This document shows, in pieces, positions 1 to 10,510 of a stretch of 64,000 bases of DNA. Position 1 is the stretch's first letter. Each line of letters begins with the position of its first letter. Both the position numbers and the translations under genes were made by a program. The notes beneath the pieces are model-generated. The model had not been told where the DNA came from. It saw only the letters and a list, made by a program, of their open reading frames with translations, and did no database searches. Origin of the DNA: Tigriopus japonicus (Eukaryota; Arthropoda; Copepoda; Harpacticoida; Harpacticidae); the NCBI GenBank assembly GCA_010645155.1, contig CM021314.1, positions 7,921,793-7,985,792 of the forward strand. Direction: 5' to 3'.

Positions 1-156
1 ATATGAAATGTATATATCACTATTACCTGAGTCATGCAGATAGTCTAGGTAAGGGCACGTAGACACCTCTATCATCAGATATCCGGGATCTGCAAGCAAC
101 GGAAAAAGCTAGCTCGTCTGAAAAATTAAATACGTTTGTAATATCCTTTGCTGTGT

Positions 157-178
157 ACCATGAACGGGGGTTCATGGT
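157..178. repeat. Nine-bp hairpin with GGGG loop in repeat A (second copy at 651-672)
   Basis: ACCATGAAC and GTTCATGGT form a perfect stem around GGGG. The same hairpin recurs in the second A repeat. Direct observation; a role as a recombination or replication signal is inference. Confidence 0.7.
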
Positions 179-756
179 GAGCAAGTGAAATGGTCAGGTC
201 CGTGGCAATTCCTAAGATTTAGCATCACTTGATGCTTCTAGAGTGAAGTTAAAAATTGGAACCGTGGGTGCGGTGGGAGGTAGTTCCACAGTACGTCCAT
301 ACAGGACGAATATTTCAAGAATAAGAAAGATCAACAACAATAACCGGTTTGGTTTTGTGCTGTTTAGTTCGTCACACGAGCACATAATGCAAACCAGTTA
401 GAACCAGACAAATTAATTCATAAATAATTATTTGGTTCACATAGCATCCTTATGACTCAGGTGACTTGTGAAATATTCCTTTTCATTATGCTATATATGA
501 AATGTATATTTCACTATTACCTGAGTCATGCAGATAGTCTAGGTACGGGCACGTAGACACCTCTATCATCAGATATCCGGGATCTGCAAGCAACGGAAAA
601 AGCTAGCTCGTCTGAAAAATAAAATACGTTTGTAATATCCTTTGCTGTTTACCATGAACGGGGGTTCATGGTGTGCAAGTGAAATGGTAAAATTACCCCC
701 AAGAGATAATATAAAAATAGAAAGGAAGTAACGTTAACGAGCTAGAATGCGATTTA

Positions 757-1950
757 TTATTCAAAAGCCTGGCTCATTTGTCGTTTCCTACCATGGGCTT
801 GTCGACAATACTTTTCAGGCATTGAGCTACCATTTGCCCATCCACCAAAGGCGCCAATGTCCTGGCAATCCCAATTGGCGTCATGAAGTGCCACTGATCC
901 TCCTACTCTTCCAGAGTGTAATCCAAAGGGATCGGGATGTAACCCAATACTCTGTAATAGCTTTCTTTGTTGTCCCCGCATGGCACCATAGGAAGCTGGT
1001 TTAGGTATTCCAGAACCAATGGGTAACATAGGCAATATCGGCATTTGCGGGTGGTGCGGGAGGAGTTTGAGATATTTACAGGTAAGGCGAACAGGGCAAT
1101 AAACAGTGTTGGATGGATACAGGATGGCTGTGTGTCCATTTTGGTTTTGATCATTTTTTCGAGATCTGAACAAGATTGTAATGGCATTGTTTTCCATCAC
1201 AAAATCATTTGTCGTAACTCTCTGCAAGTCGGAAAACCGTGCCAGGGAATGAAATGCAATGACCTCAAACCAGATGCCTCTCCACACGGTGAGAGGGGGT
1301 GGAGATGAGAACTTATTTCGAAGATGTCTGATAATAAGTTGCGTCAAGTAAGACTTTGTCATTGGCTGTGCTTGGATCTTTACTGATCCAGCCATTCGTC
1401 GTATACCTTTTAAGGTGAGTAAAACAGACGGATCAGAGGTCGGAGATTTGAATCCCATGGCCTCATGATAAGCGCCAATGGCTGCTAAAGCCATACTCGC
1501 CGAAGAAATGCGCTTGCCATCCGCAAGTAAATAGGCCAAATATCTATCCACAGTTAAAGCCGATGCCGGTTTAAATGGTTGACCGAATTGTTTCGCAAAT
1601 AAGGTGAATCGTTTCCACGCCGAAGAATACTGACGCCAAGTTCCCAAAGACTTGGACGCCATTTTCGCTTTTAATCGCAAGGAATCCAGTTGAGACAAGC
1701 AAGAATCTGCTGCAAATCGCTCTCGGTGACCCGCAATCTTGCTAATGTGAGACGGTTCATGTCCTTCCCCTATCCAATACGAAGTTGGAGGTCGAGCTCT
1801 CTTCCGTTTGTTCAATTTCCTTGATCCTCGAAGTGATCGACTCGAATCGCTATTAGATGAACGATCAGATGTGAAGGTAGATGATGACATCTGAGAAAAG
1901 GACGAGGAGCGACTCCTTCTTCGGCGGCGGTGATATCCACGAGGCCTCAT
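757..1950 (-). CDS. DIRS/Ngaro-type tyrosine recombinase
   Basis: The recombinase would cut and rejoin element DNA through a 3'-phosphotyrosine, integrating a circular intermediate. The reading frame is open from 2088 to the stop at 757-759; I favour the ATG at 1950 because upstream codons in this frame do not look like protein, although 2088 would give 443 residues. The N-terminal part is basic and serine-rich, followed by a core-binding region near 1500-1750. Catalytic signatures are all present in order: Arg in LARFSDL, a Lys after a beta turn (RSRKND), the HSGR box (H-x-x-R), GGW in the fifth position, and the nucleophile Tyr in PEKYCR close to the C-terminus. No internal stop is seen, so it could still be active. 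Crypton recombinases are an alternative, but the split direct repeats argue for the DIRS order. Confidence 0.8.
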   Translation of the reverse strand: MRPRGYHRRRRRSRSSSFSQMSSSTFTSDRSSNSDSSRSLRGSRKLNKRKRARPPTSYWIGEGHEPSHISKIAGHRERFAADSCLSQLDSLRLKAKMASKSLGTWRQYSSAWKRFTLFAKQFGQPFKPASALTVDRYLAYLLADGKRISSASMALAAIGAYHEAMGFKSPTSDPSVLLTLKGIRRMAGSVKIQAQPMTKSYLTQLIIRHLRNKFSSPPPLTVWRGIWFEVIAFHSLARFSDLQRVTTNDFVMENNAITILFRSRKNDQNQNGHTAILYPSNTVYCPVRLTCKYLKLLPHHPQMPILPMLPIGSGIPKPASYGAMRGQQRKLLQSIGLHPDPFGLHSGRVGGSVALHDANWDCQDIGAFGGWANGSSMPEKYCRQAHGRKRQMSQAFE

Positions 1951-2503
1951 TGCTTGGGTATTCGCGCCTGCTTTTGACGTGTATGTCAGTGTGACGCTTC
2001 GACTCGCGATAGCGATCTTTAAAACGGTGAGAGGCGCGACAAGTCTCGCGCCCACGTGGAAGATGCCTGGAAGAATGGCGCCCTTCAACGATCTCTTCCC
2101 GACGACCGCGGATGCGGTCTCGGGGCGACTGGGAGGAAGACGAAGACCGGTCCCACCGCGAAACTCGTATTTTGCGATTTCTTTCGCGGCTCCGACGTCT
2201 TGCTTGTCGCTTCACACTCCCGTCAGCAACTGCTCCATCGTCTTGACCAGACAACTCCCCCAGCTCGATAGATGTGTTTGACACCTCTTCGTTCCAATTG
2301 TCTTCTTCCTCAGAACGGGAAATATTTTTTGACGGACCAGCTCGTGGATTTGGATCCGCCCAATCGGGAACAACCGTAGGCTGAGCTTCTTTTTCTTTAA
2401 AACGAGTCTTCTTTGTCGCGGGGGGGAGAGCAGGAGGCGGGGCAAGCACATTGGCTAACGCAGCAGCTCTTTTAGCGGTGGATTTGGGCATGATTGCGGA
2501 CAA
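1865..2503 (-). CDS. Arginine/serine-rich gag-like ORF of the recombinase element
   Basis: An open frame of 212 codons lies directly upstream of the recombinase on the same strand. It begins with an Ala/Pro-rich stretch, then an acidic segment, then a long region of Arg-Ser, Arg-Glu and Arg-Asp pairs that would bind nucleic acid. It has no zinc knuckle. Position and composition suggest the gag-like ORF of DIRS-type elements. It overlaps the recombinase frame by about 85-220 bases, and the two frames differ by +1. Arginine/serine-rich coding character passes from one frame to the other near 1950-1980. A frameshift, a spliced intron or an independent second start at 1950 could each join or separate them. 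The function is inference. Confidence 0.5.
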   Translation of the reverse strand: MSAIMPKSTAKRAAALANVLAPPPALPPATKKTRFKEKEAQPTVVPDWADPNPRAGPSKNISRSEEEDNWNEEVSNTSIELGELSGQDDGAVADGSVKRQARRRSRERNRKIRVSRWDRSSSSSQSPRDRIRGRREEIVEGRHSSRHLPRGRETCRASHRFKDRYRESKRHTDIHVKSRREYPSNEASWISPPPKKESLLVLFSDVIIYLHI

Positions 2504-2761
2504 TTTCGATTTTTTAAGAAAGGCTTTGCCACAGTACGTCCATACAGGACGAATATTTCACGAATAAGAAAGATCAACAACAATAACCGGTTTGGTTTTG
2601 TGTTGTTTTGTTCGTCACACGAGCACATAATGCAAACCAGTTAGAACCAGACAAACTAATTCATAAATAATTATTTGGTTCCAATAGCATCCTTATGACT
2701 CAGGTGACTTGTGAAATATTCCTTTTGAGTCATTCAATGTCCGAGCAAACAAAGAGGCTTG

Positions 2762-3015
2762 ACGAAAGATCTTCGATGTCATGGTGGGGAAAAATATATG
2801 TGGTGTCATTGCAAGCAGTCTCCCACAGGGAGAGAGGTCCCAAGTTCGCTTCTCCTCCTTGATCTTTCTCAAAGAAATTTTAGACGTTGCACAGATGGAG
2901 AACTGTTACGATCCTGGACAGGAGGTTGCCGATCTGAAAAATTGTATGATTCAATGGCTGGCTTTGGTGGCCGGGCTAGGTTTGATCGATAATTTAACCC
3001 TGAAACCCACAACAG
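2762..3015 (+). repeat. Degenerate SINE1 copy
   Basis: This shares with the better copies at 17089 and 30352 the GTGGTGTCAT...GCAGT block, the GAGAGGTCCCA box, the CTTTCTCAAAGAAATTTTAGACG segment and the ATGGCTGGCTTTGGTGG tail. It is too diverged to define ends. Confidence 0.6.
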
Positions 3016-3019
3016 AAGG

Positions 3020-3820
3020 ATTCAAAGCCAAGGAATGATTTTATTGAATCATGTACAGTGAAACGACTGCTTGTTATAAAGCCTGATAAAAGGCTCGACA
3101 TGTTCTATCAAGTTCTTCTGTGATAATGACAAAGACTTTCAACCAAGTGTAAAAGTGTAGAATACGTTGTCATTTCTATTATGTTATTTTGCTCAAACTA
3201 TTTGAAATACACATTTGTATTATTTATTCATTGCATTTTCACAAGGTTACATGCAACAATGTTTGAGACTGAAACAGCATTTTGCAATATACTTATTTTT
3301 CGGCAAATTAATTCACATTCCTCCATTGTTCTACAATTAGTCGTTGTTGGTTATAAGTCCAACGTGTGTCTCCATTTATGACGTGTGATGGGTACACGTC
3401 CACAAGCAAATGACAACCATTTTGCTTTCCGTAAATCTGAATCTCTTGGCTGTTCACCATCATCTTGTAAGTTACACATATGCTCAATCACTAACATTTG
3501 GCTATTCCACGCAAAATAACGAAGGTCAAGTTACTGGAAACATCTAACCCATTCAGGTGGATTGCCTGAAATGGCTATGATCACACTTTCCCCTCAAGTT
3601 TAGGAAATTTCACAAGATGCGTTCATTTATGGACATCTGGGAATCTGATGAACACCACACCTCAAGCCAGCAAATTAGTAGACCAGTACTTCATGCATTT
3701 TTATCTACTTGATTGACCACTTCGCTTTCTTTTCTGCCTGATAAATGACCAATGCAAGTCTCGTTATTCACAACAAACCATGACGTTCTCGAATCTGATT
3801 GGATTCTACAGCCAGGGGGT
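3020..3820. other. No recognised gene or element
   Basis: AT-rich sequence with only short accidental open frames. I see nothing to annotate. Confidence 0.5.
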
Positions 3821-3821
3821 C

Positions 3822-3900
3822 AAAGAATGCAGCAATTTGAGACCAAAATCAACAGGAAGGCAGTCTAAAAACTTTAAATAGACAGAAACCTTAAATTCTT
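3822..3900 (+). repeat. Short dispersed repeat, also at 13655-13735
   Basis: A segment containing AATTTGAGACCAAAATCAAC and CAGTCTAAAAACTTTAAA occurs at both places in the same orientation. No ends or coding capacity are seen. Confidence 0.55.
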
Positions 3901-4114
3901 ATGATGCGTTCGAATTCCCCTGATTAACACCTTCCAACAAACGTACAGAAGACCAAGAACGCCATTTCTCGACGACGCTTTGAAGGAAGAGCACCTAACG
4001 TAAATATATCCATCCTAGGTTATCATCCATCATTGAGTTCTCGACATATCAATGGCAACGAGGATTAGAGAACCCACGGCCAAGGCAAGAACTGATTGAA
4101 CCCTAACCCAACCT

Positions 4115-4708
4115 GTGATACACCCCGTAATGGCTCACCGACACCACCTGGTTATACCACCCACCTTCAACCACCTCGAGCATTCCGAAAGTGAGAGGAG
4201 TGAAGACTTTCGGTTTTGGTCAAGGAGGTTTGAGGCCTTCGCAGAAGGCTATTGCGGACACGCTAAACGCCCAGAGGCAACAGAGGTGGCCGGCAATCGG
4301 GCATGGAAAAGGCTACTAGAACTGGCCCTTGAAACCCCCACGGCTCACTTCCCAGACTTCAGAGACAGCAAGGCAACATTCCATGACATCCTAACCTTCC
4401 TCCAAGACCGATACAAGGATCAAGCCTCAGAATATCAGTCAATGAACCTTACGCTAGACACATTCCAGAAGCCAGGGGAACCATTCTCGGACTTTCTGGA
4501 CAAACTTGCCAGCCTTTCCACCCGAAGCGGGTTTCCCAATGTTGAAGCAAAGGACTTCCTCACCAGATACCAAGCCCTGCGAGGAACGTCGTCACAGTCT
4601 ATTCAGGCGAATGCACTCCAACACAAGTGGTCGCTTTCTGACCTCAGATCTAAGGCCCGAGGGGTGGAAACATCCCTTGCGGCTGGTGGATCTACCACAA
4701 AAGCATGA
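4115..4708 (+). pseudogene. Gag (capsid region) of the gypsy element
   Basis: The frame encodes a capsid-like protein of up to 197 residues with the FWSRRFEAF motif near the N-terminus and helical content typical of retrotransposon capsids. It starts at 4115 or at the next ATG (4130). It ends in a TGA at 4706-4708, but coding similarity continues in the same frame across a second TGA near 4757 into the zinc-knuckle region. Two in-frame stops therefore separate gag from pol. They look like decay and not like a single readthrough site. I read it as a dead copy. Confidence 0.7.
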
Positions 4709-4768
4709 GCCACGCTACAGGTGGAAGTGGATGATGATTACGACCCAAACACTGGTTGAGCGGACTCT

Positions 4769-5910
4769 GTGTCAATCCAACGCATTGGGGGAGCATACTC
4801 CAAGCAAGCAAGGCTCCACGGGGGACATCAAATGGGCAAAGGTGGCAAGGCATGCGGTTACTGCGGCGAGCAGCACGCACCTGGAAGACGGAACTGCCCA
4901 GCGGGCCAAGCAACTTGTTCAAAGTGCTCAAAATTCGGACATTTTGGATCGGTGTGCAGATCTATGGGATCAATGGGCCAGGCAACCTCTAGGTCCGTCA
5001 ACAGAGCGGGCAAGGGACTTCAGGAGGACAAGGAGGAATCCACGGTCATGTCTTACAACATTCTTGGCATGACCAACGCCCACGATTGCACCAAGCTGCC
5101 CCCTACAATGTCTGCTATACTCAAAGTGGGAGCTATCACTCTCCAGGCCATCATCGACACTGCAGCCCAAGCGAATGTAACCCCTCTGCGTCTCATCAGT
5201 CAAAGCAACGTAAGCAACCTCAAACCAACCACAATCACAGTACGACCATTTGGGAGTCAAGAGATATCCCCGTGTGGGACCCTCGTTGTTGACACGACAT
5301 GGAAGAGGGTGACGATCTCTGCCAAGTGGATCATTATAGACGACGCTCTGGTACCCAAAAAAATAGACCCAATCATATCTTACTCTCTAGCCCAGGACCT
5401 TGGCATTGCCACTCTGCACCAAGGCCTTGTGCCATACCCCCATCCCATTAACTGTATTTTTAATAAAGAGACTCCTAACTACTCGTGCGAGGGACCTTCA
5501 GAGGCCCCCCATTTAATGGCAGTTCAAGGCGCAGAAAAGAATGGGATGGAACTTGACCCTGGAACGAGGAAGATTAGGGCAGATCCAAGGTTTGCCAAAT
5601 GTTTCAAGGGATTTGGATGTCTAAAAAACCATCAAGTTCGTCTATATTTGAAGCCAGGAGCAAAGCCATTCGCGGCCCCTCCTCGGACACAGGCACTCTA
5701 TTTTAAGCCCCAGGTAGACCAGGCGGTCCGAGCCAACGGAGTGGTGGAACCTTATTATGGCCCAGCAGATTGGGTATCAAACCTCGCCATAGCATTTAAG
5801 GACGACGGGAGCCTCCGAATCACCGTTGATCTGAGGGGCGTGAATGAAGAACTTCGAGACACCAGGGTGCCTATTCCAACACCAGAAATGATTAAAATAA
5901 AGCTGGCTGT
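4769..5910 (+). pseudogene. Zinc knuckle, protease and partial reverse transcriptase of the gypsy element
   Basis: In order: two nucleocapsid knuckles (one CX2CX3HX6C, one canonical CX2CX4HX4C near residues 28-62), an aspartic protease core with the IIDTAAQAN active-site motif near residue 125, and the first part of a reverse transcriptase ending after the VDLRGVNEELRD and PIPTPE motifs. The YXDD catalytic box is never reached. The frame stays open a further 58 bases only because the joined LINE sequence happens to lack stops there. It is not functional as it stands. Confidence 0.75.
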
Positions 5911-5914
5911 ATGT

Positions 5915-6565
5915 ATATGTACGGCCAATTCTAGAGTATGCTTCCCCGGTGTGGAATCCTGGCTTTAAGAAGAGCATTGACCTTATTGAAGGAGTGCAGC
6001 GGCGATTTTCTAAACGCCTTAGCCACTTTTGGACTCGTCCGTATTATGAGAGACTTCAGCTCGTGGGCATTGATAGCCTTCAACTACGACGTGTCAAGGC
6101 CGATCTTTTCTTATTTCATGGGAATTTTCATCAAGGAAATTTGCCTACGGCCGTGGCGGCTCTGCGGAGTGGGGGATCCCGTACCGGTGATGGCATCCAA
6201 ACTAGAGCTGTCACTAAAGACTTATTGAGGAACGCAAAGGCTAAGACGTCAGCCAAAAGTAACTCATTTTATGCCAGAAATATTCCTTTGTGGAACACCA
6301 TCCCACTATGTGTGCACGAGTCTCCAAGTGCCCCAGCATTTCGACGCTTCGTGAACTCGGATCCGTTCAAGATTTTATTGAATTTAGATTTGCAATGACA
6401 GTATCCATGACGGTTGTTTATTGTTCTGACCGTACCACCCACTCTTTTAACCATTTTTAGTTTATAACAACCTCAACTATTTTCTGTAAGCCTATACTCT
6501 ATCATATATGATCTAATTGTATTCAGAGTGGCAAATAACCAATAAATACCAATACCAATAAATGT
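5915..6565 (+). mobile_element. 3' end of a CR1/Jockey-group LINE
   Basis: From about 5915 the frame reads VRPILEYASPVWNPG, then VQRRFSKRL and YYERLQLVGIDSL, the standard C-terminal blocks after the RT domain of APE-type LINEs. The frame ends at TGA 6396-6398, followed by a 3' UTR and a short tail of AATAAATACC/AATACC units near 6540-6563. The copy is 5'-truncated at the junction with the gypsy element. The tail differs from that of the LINE family common in the rest of the window. Confidence 0.75.
5949..6398 (+). pseudogene. LINE ORF2 C-terminal fragment
   Basis: About 150 codons remain, open to a natural stop. They cover the post-RT connection region (IEGVQRRFSKRL, then the RRVKADLF block) and the LWNTIP motif near the end. 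No catalytic residues are left. Confidence 0.7.
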
Positions 6566-6569
6566 AAAT

Positions 6570-9160
6570 GATGTGACTTTATTCTGGTTTCTCGAACATT
6601 TCAATGATCGCCTAAATTTGTTATTTTACACAATAAAAAACCACAATTTGTAACACGTTTACACAATTGTTGTGTAAATTTTGATCGGATTTGAATTTGC
6701 CTAAACAATTGGGCTTTAAATAATATTTGTGATTTTAACGCTCTTTGAGAAACAGAAACTTTCAGACAGTAGTTTTTCTCAGCAACACATTGCCAGACAC
6801 GCAGAATCTGAGCAAACCCAGGTACAAAACTTCATCCAATCACAAGAAAGGTCCCGTAAAAGGAGGTTTAATTCTAGGTTTAATAAGAAATATGGACCGT
6901 ACTGGTAGTTGTGACTGGGAGTCACTAGGATGCTAAATGGGCACCGACATAACAGCTGACACTTTTCTGTGCAGGTTTACCAAAAATAGCGAACGTAAAG
7001 CCATGCTATTCCGTTAAGTGTATGTTTGTCAAGGGCATGAAGTTGACAATTATGAGTGAAATGCTAATGCATTAGAGCCGGGGCATGACAAAGTGAGAAT
7101 GTTCCATCGCCCTTGTTGGACGTTACTAGAAAGTAAAGTGTGAGTGAAGGCTTCAGACAGGTCAAATACATAGACATGATTAGAGAGGATTGGCAAAGGG
7201 GGCCAACCAGCAGAAAATGCAAAAATGGTAACATGCGTGACCAATAACCCATGCCTCACCAGCGATATTCCTTCACAAAACTTTGAAAACCCAACTATAA
7301 AACCAACATGAGCCAAGAAGAGGTGTTGACTACGTTTCAATGTATCTTTGGCATCTTAAAAGGAAACCAAACAATAAAGACTAAAAGAGCTTCATTAAGC
7401 AATGGAGAATAATTGTTGAGGTGATGATGGGGCGAAGTTGTTAGAGTTGAAGACTGCACAAAATCTTAAATCCCTCCATACCCATTTATTTCATTTACTT
7501 GTTGATTGTGGTATTCACATCTTCAAAGTAAGCCTTGGACATCTAGCGGAATTATGTTTACATTGGGTAGGTCACACCCTTTAGATCATAACAATTCATT
7601 GAAACCAGATGAATGTGCCTTTACCGAGATTTAATTGTTCTCCATTCTTAGAGGATCAAAAATGTTGTGATGAATTCAATTCTGCTTATTATTGGTAGTT
7701 GGTGCCATATATGAAGTACAGTTCTCTTTTTGGAAAACCTTTGTTATGAACCTCGTTACAATTTGTAAAAATCATCATTAAACGTAAAGAAGTTCTAGCT
7801 ATTATCTAATAATAATAATAAGATAATCTAGTTATCTAGTACTTGTTAAAAATCATCATTGCAAGCCGATTTCTTTGCATTTCATTTTGAGACAAAATAA
7901 ATAATTGCATCCATATTCTGTTTATGCAAAAATGAGTTAGACTATGAACTCAAAACACGTTACTACAATTTGGTTGGGATTGCACATGTTCCAGATTTTT
8001 TTAATAGTCATTCAAGTGTGGATGATTTAACACTGGTCTTGAAAGGAAACCCGTGGACACTGGAGATGTTTCTTGCTCTTTGTTCCTCAAGAACTGCTTA
8101 ACACAGAACATTATTTGCCAGGAGGCTAGTTCTTGCTGCTCAACCATTCATTTTTTCCGAGGCTTTGGGTACTTCAATAACTTTTTACATGCTGAGAGAA
8201 TGCCTAACACGGATAAAAATATGGTAGACTTCTACTAAAAACTTTTAGTTTGTTGTAACATATTTGAGACAAGCTTAATCGCTGAGGAGCATCACATGAT
8301 CTGCTTGATGGTTTTTTTGATGGCACAATGCCTCCTTTTTGCCACAGGTATTAAGCTGTTCCTTCATTTAACATGATAACAAAGGCCGTCTTTTCTGTAT
8401 CTTTTCCAAATCCAGAAAGTTTACACTGAAGAAAACATATACAAAATGTTTTTGATCATATATGTTACGTTCTTCACAAGGTAACTTTCTAGCAGATTTA
8501 AGTAAATGGTGGTATAAGGCTTGGTTAACAAAACAAAGATGAATGGGATCTTGCTGTCAAGGCCTCTATTTTCACATGTTTGTCATAAATCACACGAAAT
8601 TCAAATGAAGGTGGCCTTTCCATATTGGTTCTTGGAGCATAAGCAACTTGTAATTACAGGCCAGGTAGAGTCACTTGTTAAGTAGGAAGTAGGAAGTAGG
8701 TTGAAATCCCAAAAGCCATATCAAACCCTTCCCATGCACTACTTTTTAGGTTGATTTATTCTGTAAAATACTCCAGCGGAACTCCTCTCGACAACGAGTT
8801 ATGAATGACGAATGTGTTGGCAACTAACTTGTCTTCTCATGTCAGGGTGTCAAAACTGAGAATTAGTCAAGACATTTAAAACCATCATTTTGCTTTTAAG
8901 AATTAGCCTTTGCTTTGCTAACCTGTTGGAATTTGAGATACTTGAATGCAATTCACTTGTTGTAAGCAAGGTTGAAGCAAAATTACGTAAATTAGATTGT
9001 ACTTCATCTCGTCCCAATGCATGTAAACTTCATGGTTGATCAGTTTTGACCTCGCTGAAAGATCCTAGGAATCATATATTAAAAAAAGGTGGGAATATAG
9101 TGAAAACTGTTACATGTAAAAGTCGTTAAAACTGCCCATTACCCATTTTAAGACAGAATG
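6570..9160. other. Intergenic DNA without a recognisable gene
   Basis: AT-rich. The only structures I note are a 9-bp perfect inverted repeat (TTTACACAA/TTGTGTAAA) at 6658-6678 and a short AAT microsatellite near 7809. The open frames here are short and unconvincing. Confidence 0.5.
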
Positions 9161-9167
9161 TCTGATG

Positions 9168-9872
9168 TCAGAAGGATAACGATGGAAAAAAAATATGTGC
9201 TAAATTTTGCTTCATTTTTCTCTTTGTGTTTGCAAAAGAGAAAAACGCCTTTGGATTTGTCTGAGCCTCTTGGATCACTCTACTTTCCTTCTCTAACTGA
9301 TCGGAATCAATGGAGGCCCTAATCTTTGATTGGACCACATCCAATTTGCTTTGTCGAAGTCTATTTGAAATCTGACTACTCCTTTTGAACAACTTCTTTC
9401 TAAACTTTGGAATTCTAGACAATGGTCCACCTTTTGGCGCTGTTTCTGGAATACACAGAGACAAACAAACCTCCTGAAAAATGGTAATCAGCCTATTTAT
9501 GGCGTCATCTATGGATGGTTCCTGCTTCAGAATGGAAATCAAGTCCAACTCTTCCAATCTTTCAACAATAAGAGGCCAATGTTCCTCTTTGAACTTGAAC
9601 TTTGCCAGACCCACCTTTTGTGAAGGTTTAACTCTAGAGTTCGCCGGCTTTTGAGTAATGGTCGACCCTATCTCAAGAATGTTATGATCTGAAAGGCTAC
9701 ATGGGGCAACATAGACATACTGGATCAGATCAGGGTCATTGGAAAAAACTAAGTCCAGAACACTCTCTGCTCTGGTTGCAACACCAACGTATTGAGTGAT
9801 TAAGCAAGATCGCAAACTCTTCCAATTTTTCGAAAGACAGCGATGCTGTTTTTGAAATGGGAATGTACCCAT
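9168..9872 (-). pseudogene. LINE ORF2 endonuclease C-terminus and linker
   Basis: About 234 codons: the LDLVFSNDPDLI block, the endonuclease SDH motif, then a basic linker ending in FANTKRKMK. The fragment is truncated before the RT domain. It matches 22390-23180 on the other strand almost residue for residue, apart from that copy's insertion at 22586-22721 and an extra stretch of about 30 bases near 23010. Confidence 0.75.
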
Positions 9873-10062
9873 CCGGACTAACCTACCACTCTACAACAAC
9901 ATAACGTAACCTCTTGCAGGATCTGGTACTGAAAATGGGTTAGATCATATAGACATATGCCCCCATGGGGGAAAATGGGATTGTCAGGCCGTACTCTACC
10001 AGAACGAACTAGCATAAAACCAGTTATTGCTACTTCTTCATCTAAAACTCCTGGACGAACCA
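9168..10062 (-). mobile_element. LINE endonuclease/linker fragment with internal deletion
   Basis: On the minus strand the sequence begins inside the APE endonuclease (PGVLDEEVAITGF, RPDNPIF, HGGICLYD at 10060-9955). It then jumps, by a deletion that removes the middle of the domain including the GDFN region, to the SDHNIL motif at about 9690. After that come the linker and the stretch just before RT. The same protein is found in the copy at 21281-23550. The deletion and a stop near 9880 make it a pseudogene. Confidence 0.8.
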
Positions 10063-10194
10063 AGCCAATCAAAAAAGTACGCGCATGTGCCATCTTGGTC
10101 CCAAGTAGAGCTGTGCTTCGGACCCGAAAGGTCCCCAAAATCCAATCCGAACTTGATTTCTTTAATCCGAATACGAATCCGACAGCTTCCATTC

Positions 10195-10510
10195 AATCCG
10201 AACGAATCCGAATCCGAAAATTTGCAACTCAATCCGAACGAATACGAATCCGAAAATTTGCAACTTAATCCGAACGAATCCGAATCCGAAAATTTGCAAC
10301 TCAATCCGAACGAATACGAATCCGAAAATTTGCAACTCAATCCGAACGAATCCGAATCCGAAAATTCGCGCTAAAATCCGAACGAATACGAATCCGAAAA
10401 TCTTCCACCCAATCCGAACGAATCCGAATCCGAAAATTTGGCGCAAAATCCGAAAAAAATCCAAAAATTTGGCGATAATCCGAAAAAATCCGAAAATTTT
10501 TAGCTCAATC
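10195..10510 (+). repeat. 36-bp tandem satellite, first array
   Basis: Seven clear units of 36 bp start at 10195 and decay after 10446. Each holds the 6-bp submotif AATCCG several times and an AAAATTTGCAACTC or AAAATTCGCGC segment. Open frames across it (for example an Asn-Pro-Asn-Glu-Ser-Glu-Ser repeat) are a by-product of a period divisible by three. Confidence 0.85.

Larger units (their letters stand above)
1..2726 (-). mobile_element. Tyrosine-recombinase element with split direct repeats, no reverse transcriptase
   Basis: Two different repeats are each present twice and interleaved: A at 1-194 and 495-688, B at 286-483 and 2529-2726 (198 bp each, nearly identical). Read on the minus strand, which is the coding direction, the order is B, ORFs, A, B, A. 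That is the split-direct-repeat plan known from PAT and Ngaro retroelements of the DIRS order. The interior (689-2528) codes only for an arginine/serine-rich protein and a tyrosine recombinase; the roughly 1.8 kb leaves no room for reverse transcriptase or RNase H. The outer A repeat runs off the window edge, so the true end is not seen. Either a non-autonomous deletion derivative or a TOC-like RT-less lineage. The repeat layout is direct observation; the class assignment is from family knowledge. Confidence 0.8.
4053..5910 (+). mobile_element. Truncated, mutated Ty3/gypsy retrotransposon
   Basis: Gag, zinc knuckles, protease and the N-terminal part of reverse transcriptase follow in one frame. 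A possible primer-binding site begins with TGG at 4053, just before the gag start; the upstream LTR was not recognised. The rest of RT, RNase H, integrase and the 3' LTR are missing, because the sequence changes abruptly to LINE near 5910. The knuckle spacing and the RT start resemble the Mag/CsRn1 side of Ty3/gypsy, which is a family-level guess. Confidence 0.75.

Noticed and set aside
10027..10464. Open frames of about 100-115 codons on both strands
   Set aside because: They are translations of the 36-bp satellite; a period divisible by three keeps frames open by itself.
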